A stretch of DNA of 64,000 bases from Brevibacillus parabrevis. Its GTDB lineage: Bacteria > Bacillota > Bacilli > Brevibacillales > Brevibacillaceae. Where the stretch lies: contig NZ_RHHV01000013.1 of assembly GCF_003710905.1 (NCBI RefSeq), positions 98,262-162,261 on the forward strand. Direction: 5' to 3'. The notes below the pieces were generated by a model, which made no database searches, was not told where the DNA came from, and worked only from the letters and a program-made list of their open reading frames with translations. Below, piece after piece: positions 55,436 to 63,982 of the stretch (position 1 is the stretch's first letter; each line of letters opens with the position of its first letter). A program made the position numbers and the translations under genes.

Positions 55436-55472
55436 AAAAAAGGCCCGGACGCTATTAGTATGCGCCTGGCCT
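55436..55472 (-). terminator. Expression-platform terminator of the pbuG riboswitch
   Basis: On the minus strand GGCCAGGCGC pairs with GCGTCCGGGCC, followed by T6, between the aptamer and pbuG. Confidence 0.8.
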
Positions 55473-55536
55473 CTTCACAAAACACTCCGGGAACAATTTC
55501 AAAAATAATAACAAACTCGCATCCCGTCGACATTTT

Positions 55537-55605
55537 GTTCGTAGCCAGGTCGTTAATGGCGACCCCGTAGAAACTCTTGAGCCATATTCTCAAGAATATA
55601 CGAAC
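55537..55605 (-). promoter_or_regulatory. Guanine riboswitch aptamer upstream of pbuG
   Basis: P1 GTTCGTA/TACGAAC, P2 CTTGAG-AATATGG-CTCAAG, the core AGTTTCTAC, and a P3 with GGTC/GACC are in canonical order. J3/1 reads GGCTACG, with C at the specificity position, so guanine/hypoxanthine rather than adenine is recognised. Guanine binding should favour the terminator at 55436. Confidence 0.93.
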
Positions 55606-55633
55606 CTTCCTATATTACCTGTTCACATTGAGA

Positions 55634-55678
55634 AGTGTATCAGGTGACATATCGAATGTCAACGAAAATACGAACGTT
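55634..55678 (-). promoter_or_regulatory. pbuG promoter with PurR-box-like site
   Basis: TTGACA (55657-55662), 17-base spacer, TACACT (55634-55639) on the minus strand. A PurBox-like site (CGAAC core, 55666-55678, about 11 of 13 matches) lies just upstream. B. subtilis pbuG is also under both PurR and a guanine riboswitch. Confidence 0.75.
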
Positions 55679-55712
55679 CATTTTTGAAATAAGGTGAACA
55701 TCCGGATTTATT

Positions 55713-57254
55713 TTATTCCCACTCAATCGTTGCTGGTGGTTTGGAAGTGACATCGTACACGATGCGGTTTACGTTGTCGACTTCATTGACGATCCGCGTG
55801 GAGATTTTCTCCAGAACATCCCACGGAATGCGTGCCCAGTCAGCTGTCATGCCGTCGATGGAAGTAACGGCACGAATGCCTACTGTGTAGGAATAAGTGC
55901 GTACATCGCCCATTACGCCCACTGTCGTCATGTTCGGCAGAGCTGTGAAGTATTGCCAAATGTCCCGATCCAAACCTGCTTTGGCAATCTCTTCGCGAAG
56001 AATCGCGTCGGATTCACGAACGATCTCCAGTTTTTCCTCTGTCACTTCGCCCAAAACGCGAATGCCGAGTCCCGGACCTGGGAACGGTTGACGCCAAACG
56101 ATTTCATCCGGCAAGCCAAGCTCTGTACCCAATTTGCGAACCTCGTCCTTGAACAATGTTTTCAAAGGCTCGATCAGTTCGAACTTCATGTCTTCCGGCA
56201 AGCCGCCCACGTTGTGGTGGGATTTGATCGTTTGCGCTGTCGCCGTTCCGCTTTCCACGATGTCCGTGTACAGTGTACCTTGCGCCAGGAAGTCCATGTC
56301 TGTCAGTTTGCCTGCTTCTTCATCGAATACGTAAATGAACTCGTTGCCGATGATTTTGCGCTTTTGCTCAGGATCGGAAACGCCTTTCAGCTTGCTCAGG
56401 AAACGCTCGCGAGCGTCAATCTTGATCACTTTCATGGAGAATTTCTCACCGAATGTCTCCATGACGCTTTCCGCTTCCCCTTTGCGCAGAAGGCCGTGGT
56501 CTACGAACATGCAAGTCAATTGATCGCCAATCGCTCTGTGGATCAACGCTGCTACGACGGAAGAGTCAACGCCGCCGCTCAAGGCACACAGAACTTGCTT
56601 GTTGCCTACGGTTTCACGGATGCGAACCAGCTCGTCCTCGATGAAAGTCGTCATGCTCCAGGTAGGCTCGCAACCGCACACGTTAAACAGGAAGTTGCCG
56701 ATGAACTCGCTTCCTTTTACGGTATGACGAACTTCTGGGTGGAATTGCACGCCGTACAGCTTGCGCTCAGGGTTGCTGATCGCCGCTACCGGGCAACTGT
56801 CGCTCACAGCATCTACGCTAAAACCAGTCGGAAGCTCTACTACTTTATCGGTGTGGCTCATCCAGACGATTTCATTCGCATCCCATTTTTCGTACAGGCT
56901 GTGGGCATTTTGCAAACGCAGCTCCGCTTTTCCGTACTCGCGTTTGCCAGCTCGCTCTACTTTTCCTTCCAGCATGTGGCTCATCAGCTGCATGCCGTAG
57001 CAAATACCCAGGATTGGCAAGCCCAGATCAAAAATCGCCGGATCTACTTTAGGCGCTCCCTCTTCGTACACGCTCGCAGGTCCGCCGGAGAAAATAATCC
57101 CTTTTGGTTGCATTGCCTTGATTTTTTCTACAGGCGTATTGAACGGCATCAGCTCGCTGTAGACACCGAGATCGCGAACGCGTCGCGCGATCAATTGATT
57201 GTACTGGCCTCCGAAATCGAGTACGACGACCATTTCCAATGACTTGTCCATCAT
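55713..57254 (-). CDS. guaA: GMP synthase (glutamine-hydrolysing)
   Basis: 513 residues, the same length as the B. subtilis enzyme. An N-terminal class I amidotransferase has Cys in [10 protein letters not shown] and His/Glu in QFHPEV. An ATP-pyrophosphatase domain ([17 protein letters not shown]) and a dimerisation domain ending KPPATIEWE follow. AGGGGGAT precedes two adjacent ATGs; either may be used. Behind a guanine riboswitch. Confidence 0.96.
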   Translation of the reverse strand: MMDKSLEMVVVLDFGGQYNQLIARRVRDLGVYSELMPFNTPVEKIKAMQPKGIIFSGGPASVYEEGAPKVDPAIFDLGLPILGICYGMQLMSHMLEGKVERAGKREYGKAELRLQNAHSLYEKWDANEIVWMSHTDKVVELPTGFSVDAVSDSCPVAAISNPERKLYGVQFHPEVRHTVKGSEFIGNFLFNVCGCEPTWSMTTFIEDELVRIRETVGNKQVLCALSGGVDSSVVAALIHRAIGDQLTCMFVDHGLLRKGEAESVMETFGEKFSMKVIKIDARERFLSKLKGVSDPEQKRKIIGNEFIYVFDEEAGKLTDMDFLAQGTLYTDIVESGTATAQTIKSHHNVGGLPEDMKFELIEPLKTLFKDEVRKLGTELGLPDEIVWRQPFPGPGLGIRVLGEVTEEKLEIVRESDAILREEIAKAGLDRDIWQYFTALPNMTTVGVMGDVRTYSYTVGIRAVTSIDGMTADWARIPWDVLEKISTRIVNEVDNVNRIVYDVTSKPPATIEWE

Positions 57255-57400
57255 ATCCCCCTTCTCCTGTTACGCACAGGACGTGAGTGTCGGCTGCAAT
57301 TTTGCCGACCTCCTCGCTTGATGCATGGTCAAACAGTTTCCGCTTCCCCCGGTTCTGCATCATGCCCACTCGTCTACAAGCCGAATTGTCGCATATTTGC

Positions 57401-57451
57401 AAAAAAACCGGGACGGTGACTCCGATCTTTCATACGGAGGCAGCGTCCCAG
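57401..57451 (-). terminator. Expression-platform terminator of the guaA riboswitch
   Basis: On the minus strand CTGGGACG pairs with CGTCCCGG, enclosing CTCCG/CGGAG, followed by T7. Confidence 0.88.
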
Positions 57452-57499
57452 CTTGTGTACACATGTGTGGTTGCATGTACAGAAATCCGAAGTGCTCTC

Positions 57500-57568
57500 C
57501 TCGTAGTCGCCGAATTTACGGTTCAGCGGTAGAAACTTTCAGGCCGTATTCCTGATCATTATACGAGA
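57500..57568 (-). promoter_or_regulatory. Guanine riboswitch aptamer upstream of guaA
   Basis: P1 CTCGTA/TACGAG, P2 TCAGG-AATACGG-CCTGA, core AGTTTCTACC, P3 GCTGAA-CCGTAAA-TTCGGC, J3/1 GACTACG with the guanine-specific C. All conserved positions I can compare are present. With the terminator downstream it should repress guaA when guanine is abundant. Confidence 0.94.
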
Positions 57569-57582
57569 CTCATTGATCGTCA

Positions 57583-57611
57583 TTCTAGCAGATGGGACGG
57601 CTTTGTTCAAG
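57583..57611 (-). promoter_or_regulatory. guaA promoter
   Basis: TTGAAC (57606-57611), 17-base spacer, TAGAAT (57583-57588) on the minus strand, overlapping the end of the transglutaminase gene. Confidence 0.65.
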
Positions 57612-59841
57612 GCTTCAGTTGACGGATCAATCTCTCGATCAGCTGCTCTGCCACGGAACGTGCCTTTTGTTCCAATTCCTTGTAGCCGTAAACGGTTCGC
57701 TCGTACATTTCCGTCAAGTAACGCAAGTCTTGCCGCTTGTCGGCTGGAATCGTGATTCTGCCTACATACTCCCGGAGAGTCTCACCCGATTGCCGGCGTG
57801 AGTAGACACTTTCCATCACGCGAAGCAACCAGTTGAAACGATCCTGGTACTTGTTTCCTTTATGTTGATCAATCTGTCTTCGGAGCCACCATAGTTGAAT
57901 GTCTTTTCTCCTCTTCCAAGCCATGAAACCCGCAACGGCTGCCACAACCACCAGCCCCGCATTGACTTGCCACGGAATCGAAAAGCTTTTCCCAGGGACG
58001 GCATCTCCCTCTTCCAGCTCATTGAAGCGCCCGTCTCCTCTGTCTGGCGAAGTCTGGTTGCCCAGATCCGGCACAGGGATCGGCAATTGCGGTTGGGAGG
58101 TTTGCAAATCGTAGTTGAATCGCACTGGCGAGATAAAGGTGCTGGTCGCTTCAAAAGGAATCCACCCGTGACCCGGGAAGTACACCTCTACCCATGAGTG
58201 GGCATCTTTGTTGCGAATTTCCATGATGTCGCGGTTTTGATCGTCGCTGCCTACTCTCTCCCCCGGAGCGAAGCCTTTTACCCAGCGCGTCGGGATGTCC
58301 AGAGAGCGCAACATAACCGCCATGGAGGTGGAGAAATGATCGCAGTACCCTCTCATGCTGTCAAAGAGAAAATGGTCGACAAAATCTTGACCCTCCGCAG
58401 CTACAGGCACATCTTTCGTTTCATACTTATATTTTCCACTCGAACGCAAGTAATTCTCGATCGCCCGGACTTTTTCGTACGGGGTCTTGGCATTTTGCGT
58501 AATCGACTTCGCCAGCTCTTTTACACGCGGCGGCAAAGTTGCCGGAAGCTGCAAGTACCGCTCTTTGATCTCTTCCGGATAGTCGGTTCCCGCTTCGGTC
58601 ACTGCCTTTTCGCTGACAACCGGAACCTCTGCATTCACCTTGTACTGGTTGAGCTTGAGCAGCAATGTGTTAGGAGCGTATTCCGTTTTGCCATTTTGCG
58701 ATCTGGGCTGGATCAGGTTGATTTTGCCTGCCCGCACCTCTAGCTGTTGGTTCAACTGATCATACACGACAGTAGCATTCGGCGGAGCGTAATTGCTCAC
58801 CTTGTTCAATTGCCCCGGATAAAAGACAGTGGCAAACTGCTGCGGTCCTTTAAATTCCAGCGTTGCTTCTACCTTTTTCATTTCGAACCCGTGGAACAGT
58901 TCATTTTTCCACTCGTAGTTTTGCGGGTCGAGAATCGCCGTGTAATCGCGTTCCCCTTTCTCCCAGCCTACACCTGTATACAGGTCTTTGGAGTCGCCGC
59001 GCCAATAGCTGCGCTCGTTCGTTGTCGCAATGAACACCAGCGTATTGTCTTGCAGAAAAGGTCCGCCCAACCGCTCGTCGTTGTTGTCGTAACCAACTTT
59101 TTTCATGACCGCTGTCGGCGTCTCGTTCCCGTTGCCCATCAGAAAAGCAATCGGATCAGGCCAGCTCGCTGCTTTCTTCGGAGCGGCATAGCCGATGCCT
59201 ACGCTCACGAGAATGATCAGGAGAGAAGCCATCAGAGAACCGAAGAGAAGCCGGCTCCTTTTTTCTGCCACGGTAGCCATGTTGGTCATCTTCATCAAAT
59301 GACTGACAGCCAGGAGCAAGAACCCGAAAATGAGCGTCCGCACAATCCCCTCGCTCGCATCATACGGCAAGAACGTATCAAGGACAGCCAAATACAGCTC
59401 TGTCAAAAAGACGAACCATAAGCCTTGCCGCTGCTCCAGTACCAAGTACGTCAGCATCGTAATCAAAACGATCAGCATCAGGTCAAACAAGGCATTTCGC
59501 GACAAGATGGACATCGCTGCCCAATCCTGCTGGAAAGCCAGCGGGAGGTCATGAACTATCTGCCCGTACAACTCCGCCAGCCAATCCGTCGCAAACAGCG
59601 GTGTGTCGAACAAAGAAGCATGCAAAAGCCACAGCAGGCCCAGCATTTTGATCGGTATTGTAATCCAGCGATACGGTATGGCTACGTCAATAATCAGCAC
59701 TCCGGCCACGATCGCATAAAAAGGCCAAAGGATGCCTGTATCTGTCAGCTCCTGCAAAGGCAATAGCCACTCTCTTAGCATCAGGAACAGAAAAAGGGCC
59801 GAGACCCATTGCCATACCGTTGGACGTTTCCACACGCTCAT
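57607..59841 (-). CDS. yebA: Membrane-bound transglutaminase-like protein (YebA family)
   Basis: 744 residues. Six or so N-terminal helices, then an extracellular DUF3488-like region, a transglutaminase-like core and a last helix before a cytoplasmic tail. The Cys-His-Asp triad lies in MRGYCDHFSTSMAVMLRSL, DAHSWVEVYFPG and the following FEAT segment. Activity is likely as a peptidase or amide-forming enzyme at the envelope, but unproven. AGGAGG sits 11 bases before the ATG at 59841. Third gene of a MoxR-DUF58-transglutaminase operon, as in B. subtilis yeaC-yeaD-yebA. Confidence 0.9.
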   Translation of the reverse strand: MSVWKRPTVWQWVSALFLFLMLREWLLPLQELTDTGILWPFYAIVAGVLIIDVAIPYRWITIPIKMLGLLWLLHASLFDTPLFATDWLAELYGQIVHDLPLAFQQDWAAMSILSRNALFDLMLIVLITMLTYLVLEQRQGLWFVFLTELYLAVLDTFLPYDASEGIVRTLIFGFLLLAVSHLMKMTNMATVAEKRSRLLFGSLMASLLIILVSVGIGYAAPKKAASWPDPIAFLMGNGNETPTAVMKKVGYDNNDERLGGPFLQDNTLVFIATTNERSYWRGDSKDLYTGVGWEKGERDYTAILDPQNYEWKNELFHGFEMKKVEATLEFKGPQQFATVFYPGQLNKVSNYAPPNATVVYDQLNQQLEVRAGKINLIQPRSQNGKTEYAPNTLLLKLNQYKVNAEVPVVSEKAVTEAGTDYPEEIKERYLQLPATLPPRVKELAKSITQNAKTPYEKVRAIENYLRSSGKYKYETKDVPVAAEGQDFVDHFLFDSMRGYCDHFSTSMAVMLRSLDIPTRWVKGFAPGERVGSDDQNRDIMEIRNKDAHSWVEVYFPGHGWIPFEATSTFISPVRFNYDLQTSQPQLPIPVPDLGNQTSPDRGDGRFNELEEGDAVPGKSFSIPWQVNAGLVVVAAVAGFMAWKRRKDIQLWWLRRQIDQHKGNKYQDRFNWLLRVMESVYSRRQSGETLREYVGRITIPADKRQDLRYLTEMYERTVYGYKELEQKARSVAEQLIERLIRQLKP

Positions 59842-59845
59842 GAGT

Positions 59846-61051
59846 CTAAGCACCTCCTATCCGCTTCCACTCTTGTTCATCGACGTGGATAGACGTACAC
59901 GATACTTTGCTTCCGCCGAGCAGTTGCAGCATTCGTCTGCGCTCCTGGGAAATGGTGGCTTCGGCATGTACGTAGAACAATTGCACTCTTCTTCCTTTTT
60001 GCGACAACGCAATCAGTCGATTGACCAGGTCTTTGTCTACTCGCGGTGTGACGATAATCAGCGTTACACCTTGTTGCTGTTCCAGCGCTTCTCGCCCTAC
60101 AACCCGTGCGAACGACTCGCTTCCTTGCGGCATGACTCGCGCCAACTGATCAAACACACGCAGGAAGTGGGCATGGGACAGCGCCGGAGCAATCGAGATG
60201 CGTTCCTTTTGCCTGTACACCAGCCCGTAGTGATACTGGTTCCGGTTGGCATACGCGATCAGGCTTGCACTTAGCTTTACCGCCGTTTCGAAAAGCTGGG
60301 CTGGCTGGCCCTCGTAGCTTTCCTTTTCTACATCAAGGAAAAAGACAGCCTGATTCATCGCCTGATGCTCAAATTCCTTTGTTTTTAAGCCAGTCCCTCT
60401 GGCAGATGCACGCCAATGAATCTGGCTCAGCCGGTCACCGCGCTGATAATCGCGTACGCCCCTTACCGCAGCGACGTCGTCGGAGCGCTTGTGTGACACG
60501 TGGACATTCCCGCTGAAGCTGCCATCGCCCAAAGCCCAATGCGTCAATTCCTTATAGCGTGGATAGACGAGAAACTCCTGGGGGAATGAAAACACTTTCC
60601 GCCTTTCGCAAAATCCGAAAAAATCTCCTCCGCTGACAACACACTGATCCAGCGTGTAAAAACCGCGTGGCAGACTGGGAATGACGTAGCGAAACTCCAT
60701 CTCTTTTTTAAACCAAGGAAAAATCAGCTGTCTGTGCGGCTCATACACGCCTGCGAGACGCTCCGGCAACGGCTCCACAACCATATGCCACCCGAGCGGA
60801 AACCGGATTCTCCGACGCAGACGAACCGTCACAACGACGTCCTCGCCGTCCTGCAAACGGTTGCGATCGATGTGGCGTTCTACCTCCAGCGTAGAGAACA
60901 TGAGAAAATACGCCAGAGCCTCATATACCAGAAACACCAGACTGCTGTAAAAAAGAAACCAGCTGGAAAAACCGCCCTGAAATTTGGCGAAAACATAGGT
61001 GATCACCACAAGCAGGACCGCTTTGAGCTTACCCCATCTTTGCTGTCTCAT
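59846..61051 (-). CDS. yeaD: DUF58 domain protein (YeaD family)
   Basis: 401 residues with two N-terminal membrane helices. The DUF58 core is RDYQRGDRLSQIHWRASAR, and a degenerate VWA-like region follows (FFLDVEKESYEG). DUF58 proteins work with MoxR ATPases in metal-centre insertion or protein remodelling at the membrane. It lies between moxR and the transglutaminase gene with gaps of 14 and 4 bases. Confidence 0.9.
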   Translation of the reverse strand: MRQQRWGKLKAVLLVVITYVFAKFQGGFSSWFLFYSSLVFLVYEALAYFLMFSTLEVERHIDRNRLQDGEDVVVTVRLRRRIRFPLGWHMVVEPLPERLAGVYEPHRQLIFPWFKKEMEFRYVIPSLPRGFYTLDQCVVSGGDFFGFCERRKVFSFPQEFLVYPRYKELTHWALGDGSFSGNVHVSHKRSDDVAAVRGVRDYQRGDRLSQIHWRASARGTGLKTKEFEHQAMNQAVFFLDVEKESYEGQPAQLFETAVKLSASLIAYANRNQYHYGLVYRQKERISIAPALSHAHFLRVFDQLARVMPQGSESFARVVGREALEQQQGVTLIIVTPRVDKDLVNRLIALSQKGRRVQLFYVHAEATISQERRRMLQLLGGSKVSCTSIHVDEQEWKRIGGA

Positions 61052-61065
61052 TCGCAGTCACCGCC

Positions 61066-62019
61066 TCAGCTCACCGGCACTCGGGTTTCGGTCAAGATCA
61101 CGGTCAGTACCCGATCAACGGTTGCTCCTTCCAGACGTGCTTCCGGCTTCACGATCATCCGATGGGCGAATACTAACGGCACCAGTTCTTTGACATCATC
61201 CGGGATAACGTAATCTCTGCCGCGTACAAATGCAAGTGCCTGCACCGCTTTATACAAGGCAAGTGACCCGCGTGGACTTACACCAAGGTAAATATGGTGG
61301 TGTTCACGTGTACGGTGGCAAAGCCGCACAATGTATTCTTTTACCCCTTCCGACACCTTGATCGCAGCAACTTCTTTCTGGAGCTGCGTCAAGTCTGCTG
61401 CCGACAAGACAGGCTCAAGCTCTGTGAGCGGATTCACATCTGAGAATCTCGACAACATCCGCATTTCTTCATCTACAGTCGGATATCCCAAGCGTAATTG
61501 CATCAGAAAACGGTCCAACTGTGCTTCCGGCAGTGGAAACGTTCCTTCGTATTCCAGCGGGTTTTGCGTCGCCATCACAAAAAACGGGTTGGCCAACCGA
61601 TACGTTGTGCCGTCTACGGTGACTGAGCGCTCTTCCATCGCTTCCAAAAGAGCGGACTGTGTCTTTGGCGATGTCCGGTTGATTTCATCCGCCAAAATCA
61701 CGTTTGCAAACAACGGTCCTTGCCGAAATTCAAACTCCATCGTTTGCTGGTTGAAGATCGCTACCCCAGTCACGTCGGTCGGCAGCAAATCGGGCGTGAA
61801 TTGGATACGCTTGAACTCGCCCCCGATCGATTTGGCCAGAGCGCGTACGAGCATCGTCTTTCCGACACCCGGCACGTCCTCCAAAAGAACATGCCCATTC
61901 GCCAAAATCGCTGCGACCATCATCTCGATTACCGAACGTTTTCCAATCAAAACTTTTTCTATATTATCGATCAGTTTAGCAATTGCAGGATGCATTTGGT
62001 CCAATTTAATTGGGTTCAC
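61066..62019 (-). CDS. yeaC: MoxR-type AAA+ ATPase (YeaC family)
   Basis: 317 residues. Walker A EDVPGVGKTMLVRAL, Walker B VILADEINRTSPKTQ, sensor 1 near FVMATQNPLEYEGTFPLPEA, then the lid domain. GTG at 62019 follows AGGAGATG; an upstream in-frame ATG lacks a ribosome-binding site. First gene of the operon. Confidence 0.92.
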   Translation of the reverse strand: MNPIKLDQMHPAIAKLIDNIEKVLIGKRSVIEMMVAAILANGHVLLEDVPGVGKTMLVRALAKSIGGEFKRIQFTPDLLPTDVTGVAIFNQQTMEFEFRQGPLFANVILADEINRTSPKTQSALLEAMEERSVTVDGTTYRLANPFFVMATQNPLEYEGTFPLPEAQLDRFLMQLRLGYPTVDEEMRMLSRFSDVNPLTELEPVLSAADLTQLQKEVAAIKVSEGVKEYIVRLCHRTREHHHIYLGVSPRGSLALYKAVQALAFVRGRDYVIPDDVKELVPLVFAHRMIVKPEARLEGATVDRVLTVILTETRVPVS

Positions 62020-62209
62020 GTTGATACATCTCCTGTTCCATCTTATTCTTCCATCGCGCATGTAACAAACTCTCGTTGTCACCTGTTTTCCCTTGTATCA
62101 CCTGTATTGTTGATGTTGAAAATACAGTGTAATTCTAAAGTAATAGATGGAATTGGGAGATACAAGGAAAACTTACTTAAAATTTGTAAGAATGCAGCCG
62201 AGGTTATGC

Positions 62210-62238
62210 AAAAAAGAGTAGGAATTGTTCCTACTCTA
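62210..62238 (-). terminator. Terminator of the tRNA cluster
   Basis: On the minus strand AGAGTAGGAA pairs with TTCCTACTCT, followed by T6, just after tRNA-Arg. Confidence 0.92.
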
Positions 62239-62256
62239 CGGTTTCATATGAAGTAA

Positions 62257-62333
62257 TGGCGTGCCCTGAGAGATTCGAACTCCCGACCTTTTGATTCGTA
62301 GTCAAACGCTCTATCCAGCTGAGCTAAGGGCAC
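62257..62333 (-). tRNA. tRNA-Arg(ACG)
   Basis: Cloverleaf with acceptor GTGCCCT/AGGGCAC, anticodon loop CTACGAA, discriminator G and encoded CCA. Confidence 0.96.
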
Positions 62334-62370
62334 TTAATTGTAAGAGTCAACCTGAAACGGTTGAATAATG

Positions 62371-62392
62371 ATGGAGCGGACGACGGGTCTCG
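62371..62392 (-). pseudogene. Fragment of tRNA-Gly 3' end
   Basis: 22 bases identical to the 3' end and CCA of the complete tRNA-Gly (62515-62536). The preceding 22 bases (62345-62366) also resemble those before the real gene, so this is a remnant of a duplicated unit. Confidence 0.7.
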
Positions 62393-62515
62393 CTTCTACT
62401 GGCACCACTTCGTCGATTTGCTACCCGACAAGCCAGATCTGAAGTGCCCGTGACACTCTTCTTTAATGCTCTTCAAGGGTAAACCCGGAACGGGTGAGAG
62501 ACCCGAGAACATCTA

Positions 62516-62591
62516 TGGAGCGGACGACGGGTCTCGAACCCGCGACCTTCGCCTTGGCAAGGCGACGCTCTACCAATTGAGCTACGTCCGC
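62516..62591 (-). tRNA. tRNA-Gly(GCC)
   Basis: Acceptor GCGGACG/CGTCCGC, anticodon loop TTGCCAA, discriminator U, encoded CCA. Confidence 0.96.
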
Positions 62592-62642
62592 ATGTACATG
62601 AACAAAGGTTTGCTCTGGCTGCAAATCCTTTTTCTTATAAGG

Positions 62643-62721
62643 TGCGGGTGAAGGGACTTGAACCCCCACGGTCTCCCGCCAGAACCTAAATCTGGTGCGT
62701 CTGCCATTCCGCCACACCCGC
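62643..62721 (-). tRNA. tRNA-Leu(TAG)
   Basis: Class II tRNA with a short variable arm, acceptor GCGGGTG/CACCCGC, anticodon loop TTTAGGT. The genomic sequence after the discriminator is CCT, so CCA is not encoded. Confidence 0.94.
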
Positions 62722-62784
62722 AAGATAAAACAGAAAAGCGCATCGATATTTCTATCGTGCTACTCGACTCTTGATTGTAAAAAC

Positions 62785-62860
62785 TGGTGAGCCATGAAGG
62801 ACTCGAACCTTCGACCCTCTGATTAAAAGTCAGATGCTCTACCAACTGAGCTAATGGCTC
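62785..62860 (-). tRNA. tRNA-Lys(TTT)
   Basis: Acceptor GAGCCAT/ATGGCTC, anticodon loop CTTTTAA, encoded CCA. Confidence 0.96.
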
Positions 62861-62865
62861 GCAAA

Positions 62866-62940
62866 TGGCTGGGGTACTAGGATTTGAACCTAGGAATGAC
62901 GGAGTCAAAGTCCGTTGCCTTACCGCTTGGCTATACCCCA
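62866..62940 (-). tRNA. tRNA-Gln(TTG)
   Basis: Acceptor TGGGGTA/TACCCCA, anticodon loop CTTTGAC, discriminator G, encoded CCA. Confidence 0.96.
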
Positions 62941-62944
62941 ATGG

Positions 62945-63020
62945 TGGTGCCGGCAATAGGACTTGAACCCACAACCCCCTGATTACAAGTCAGGTGCTCT
63001 ACCAATTGAGCTATACCGGC
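62945..63020 (-). tRNA. tRNA-Thr(TGT)
   Basis: Acceptor GCCGGTA/TGCCGGC, anticodon loop CTTGTAA, encoded CCA. Confidence 0.96.
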
Positions 63021-63035
63021 AAGATATGTTACTAA

Positions 63036-63111
<76 letters not shown>

Positions 63112-63151
63112 ATAATGATTTTTATCTTATGCCATTCTTTTATTCAAAAAA

Positions 63152-63228
63152 TGGCGGAGCTGACGGGACTCGAACCCGCGACCTCCGGTGTGACAGACCG
63201 GCGTGAACTCCAACTTCACCACAGCTCC
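63152..63228 (-). tRNA. tRNA-Asp(GTC)
   Basis: Acceptor GGAGCTG/CAGCTCC, anticodon loop CTGTCAC, discriminator G, encoded CCA. Confidence 0.96.
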
Positions 63229-63274
63229 ATGTTTGGTTGCACCCAAGGGTACTTCCATTCCATCAAGGAAAATT

Positions 63275-63351
<77 letters not shown>

Positions 63352-63424
63352 ACGATTAGGACTCACACGTCAGCATCACCACAAAACGCGGCGTTTTCAA
63401 CTGACCGTCCTGCTAATTTATAAA

Positions 63425-63500
63425 TGGTGGAGGCTGACGGGATCGAACCGCCGACCCTCTGCTTGTAAGGCAGATGCTCTCCCAGCTGAGCTAAGCCTCC
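63425..63500 (-). tRNA. tRNA-Val(TAC)
   Basis: Acceptor GGAGGCT/AGCCTCC, anticodon loop CTTACAA, encoded CCA. Confidence 0.96.
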
Positions 63501-63602
63501 ATGCTCCCCGACTTTTGTCGGGTCCCAACCAGTTGTTGGGCCCCCCCCGCAAAATGTTCGGTGTTGCTATAACGCAACACTTCATTTTGTGAGGTGATTA
63601 AG

Positions 63603-63676
63603 TGACCCGTAGGGGATTCGAACCCCTGTATGACAGCGTGAAAGGCTGCTGTGTTAAACCGCTTCACCAACGGGCC
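63603..63676 (-). tRNA. tRNA-Glu(TTC)
   Basis: Acceptor GGCCCGT/ACGGGTC with one G-T pair, anticodon loop CTTTCAC. CCA is not encoded. The 102-base spacer to tRNA-Val holds three hairpins. Confidence 0.94.
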
Positions 63677-63688
63677 ATGTATTAAATA

Positions 63689-63773
63689 TGGTGCGGTCGG
63701 CGAGACTCGAACTCGCACGGGTCGCCCCGCCACCCCCTCAAGATGGTGTGTCTGCCAATTCCACCACGACCGC
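63689..63773 (-). tRNA. tRNA-Leu(GAG)
   Basis: Class II tRNA with a variable arm. Acceptor GCGGTCG/CGACCGC, anticodon stem CCATC/GGTGG with anticodon GAG, encoded CCA. Confidence 0.94.
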
Positions 63774-63782
63774 AGCTTAGGA

Positions 63783-63859
63783 TGGTAGCGGCGGAGGGAA
63801 TCGAACCCCCGACCTTTCGGGTATGAACCGAACGCTCTAACCAGCTGAGCTACACCGCC
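63783..63859 (-). tRNA. Elongator tRNA-Met(CAT)
   Basis: Acceptor GGCGGTG/CGCCGCT with a G1-T72 pair, anticodon loop TTCATAC, encoded CCA. The body is close to the Bacillus elongator tRNA-Met, so an Ile2 (lysidine) tRNA is less likely. Confidence 0.93.
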
Positions 63860-63884
63860 ATAAAAGCTTTTTGATTGAAAAATA

Positions 63885-63975
63885 TGGCGGAGAGTGAGGG
63901 ATTCGAACCCTCGCTACGCTTGCGCATACTAACGGTTTAGCAAACCGTCCCCTTCGGCCTCTTGGGTAACTCTCC
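63885..63975 (-). tRNA. tRNA-Ser(GCT)
   Basis: Class II tRNA with a long variable arm. Acceptor GGAGAGT/ACTCTCC, anticodon loop TTGCTAA, discriminator G, encoded CCA. Confidence 0.95.
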
Positions 63976-63982
63976 GCATATA

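Noticed and set aside
62161..62200. Fourth BceR-like site (CTTAC ... GTAAG)
   Set aside because: The half-sites are nine bases apart rather than six and no promoter with the 51.5-base spacing follows.
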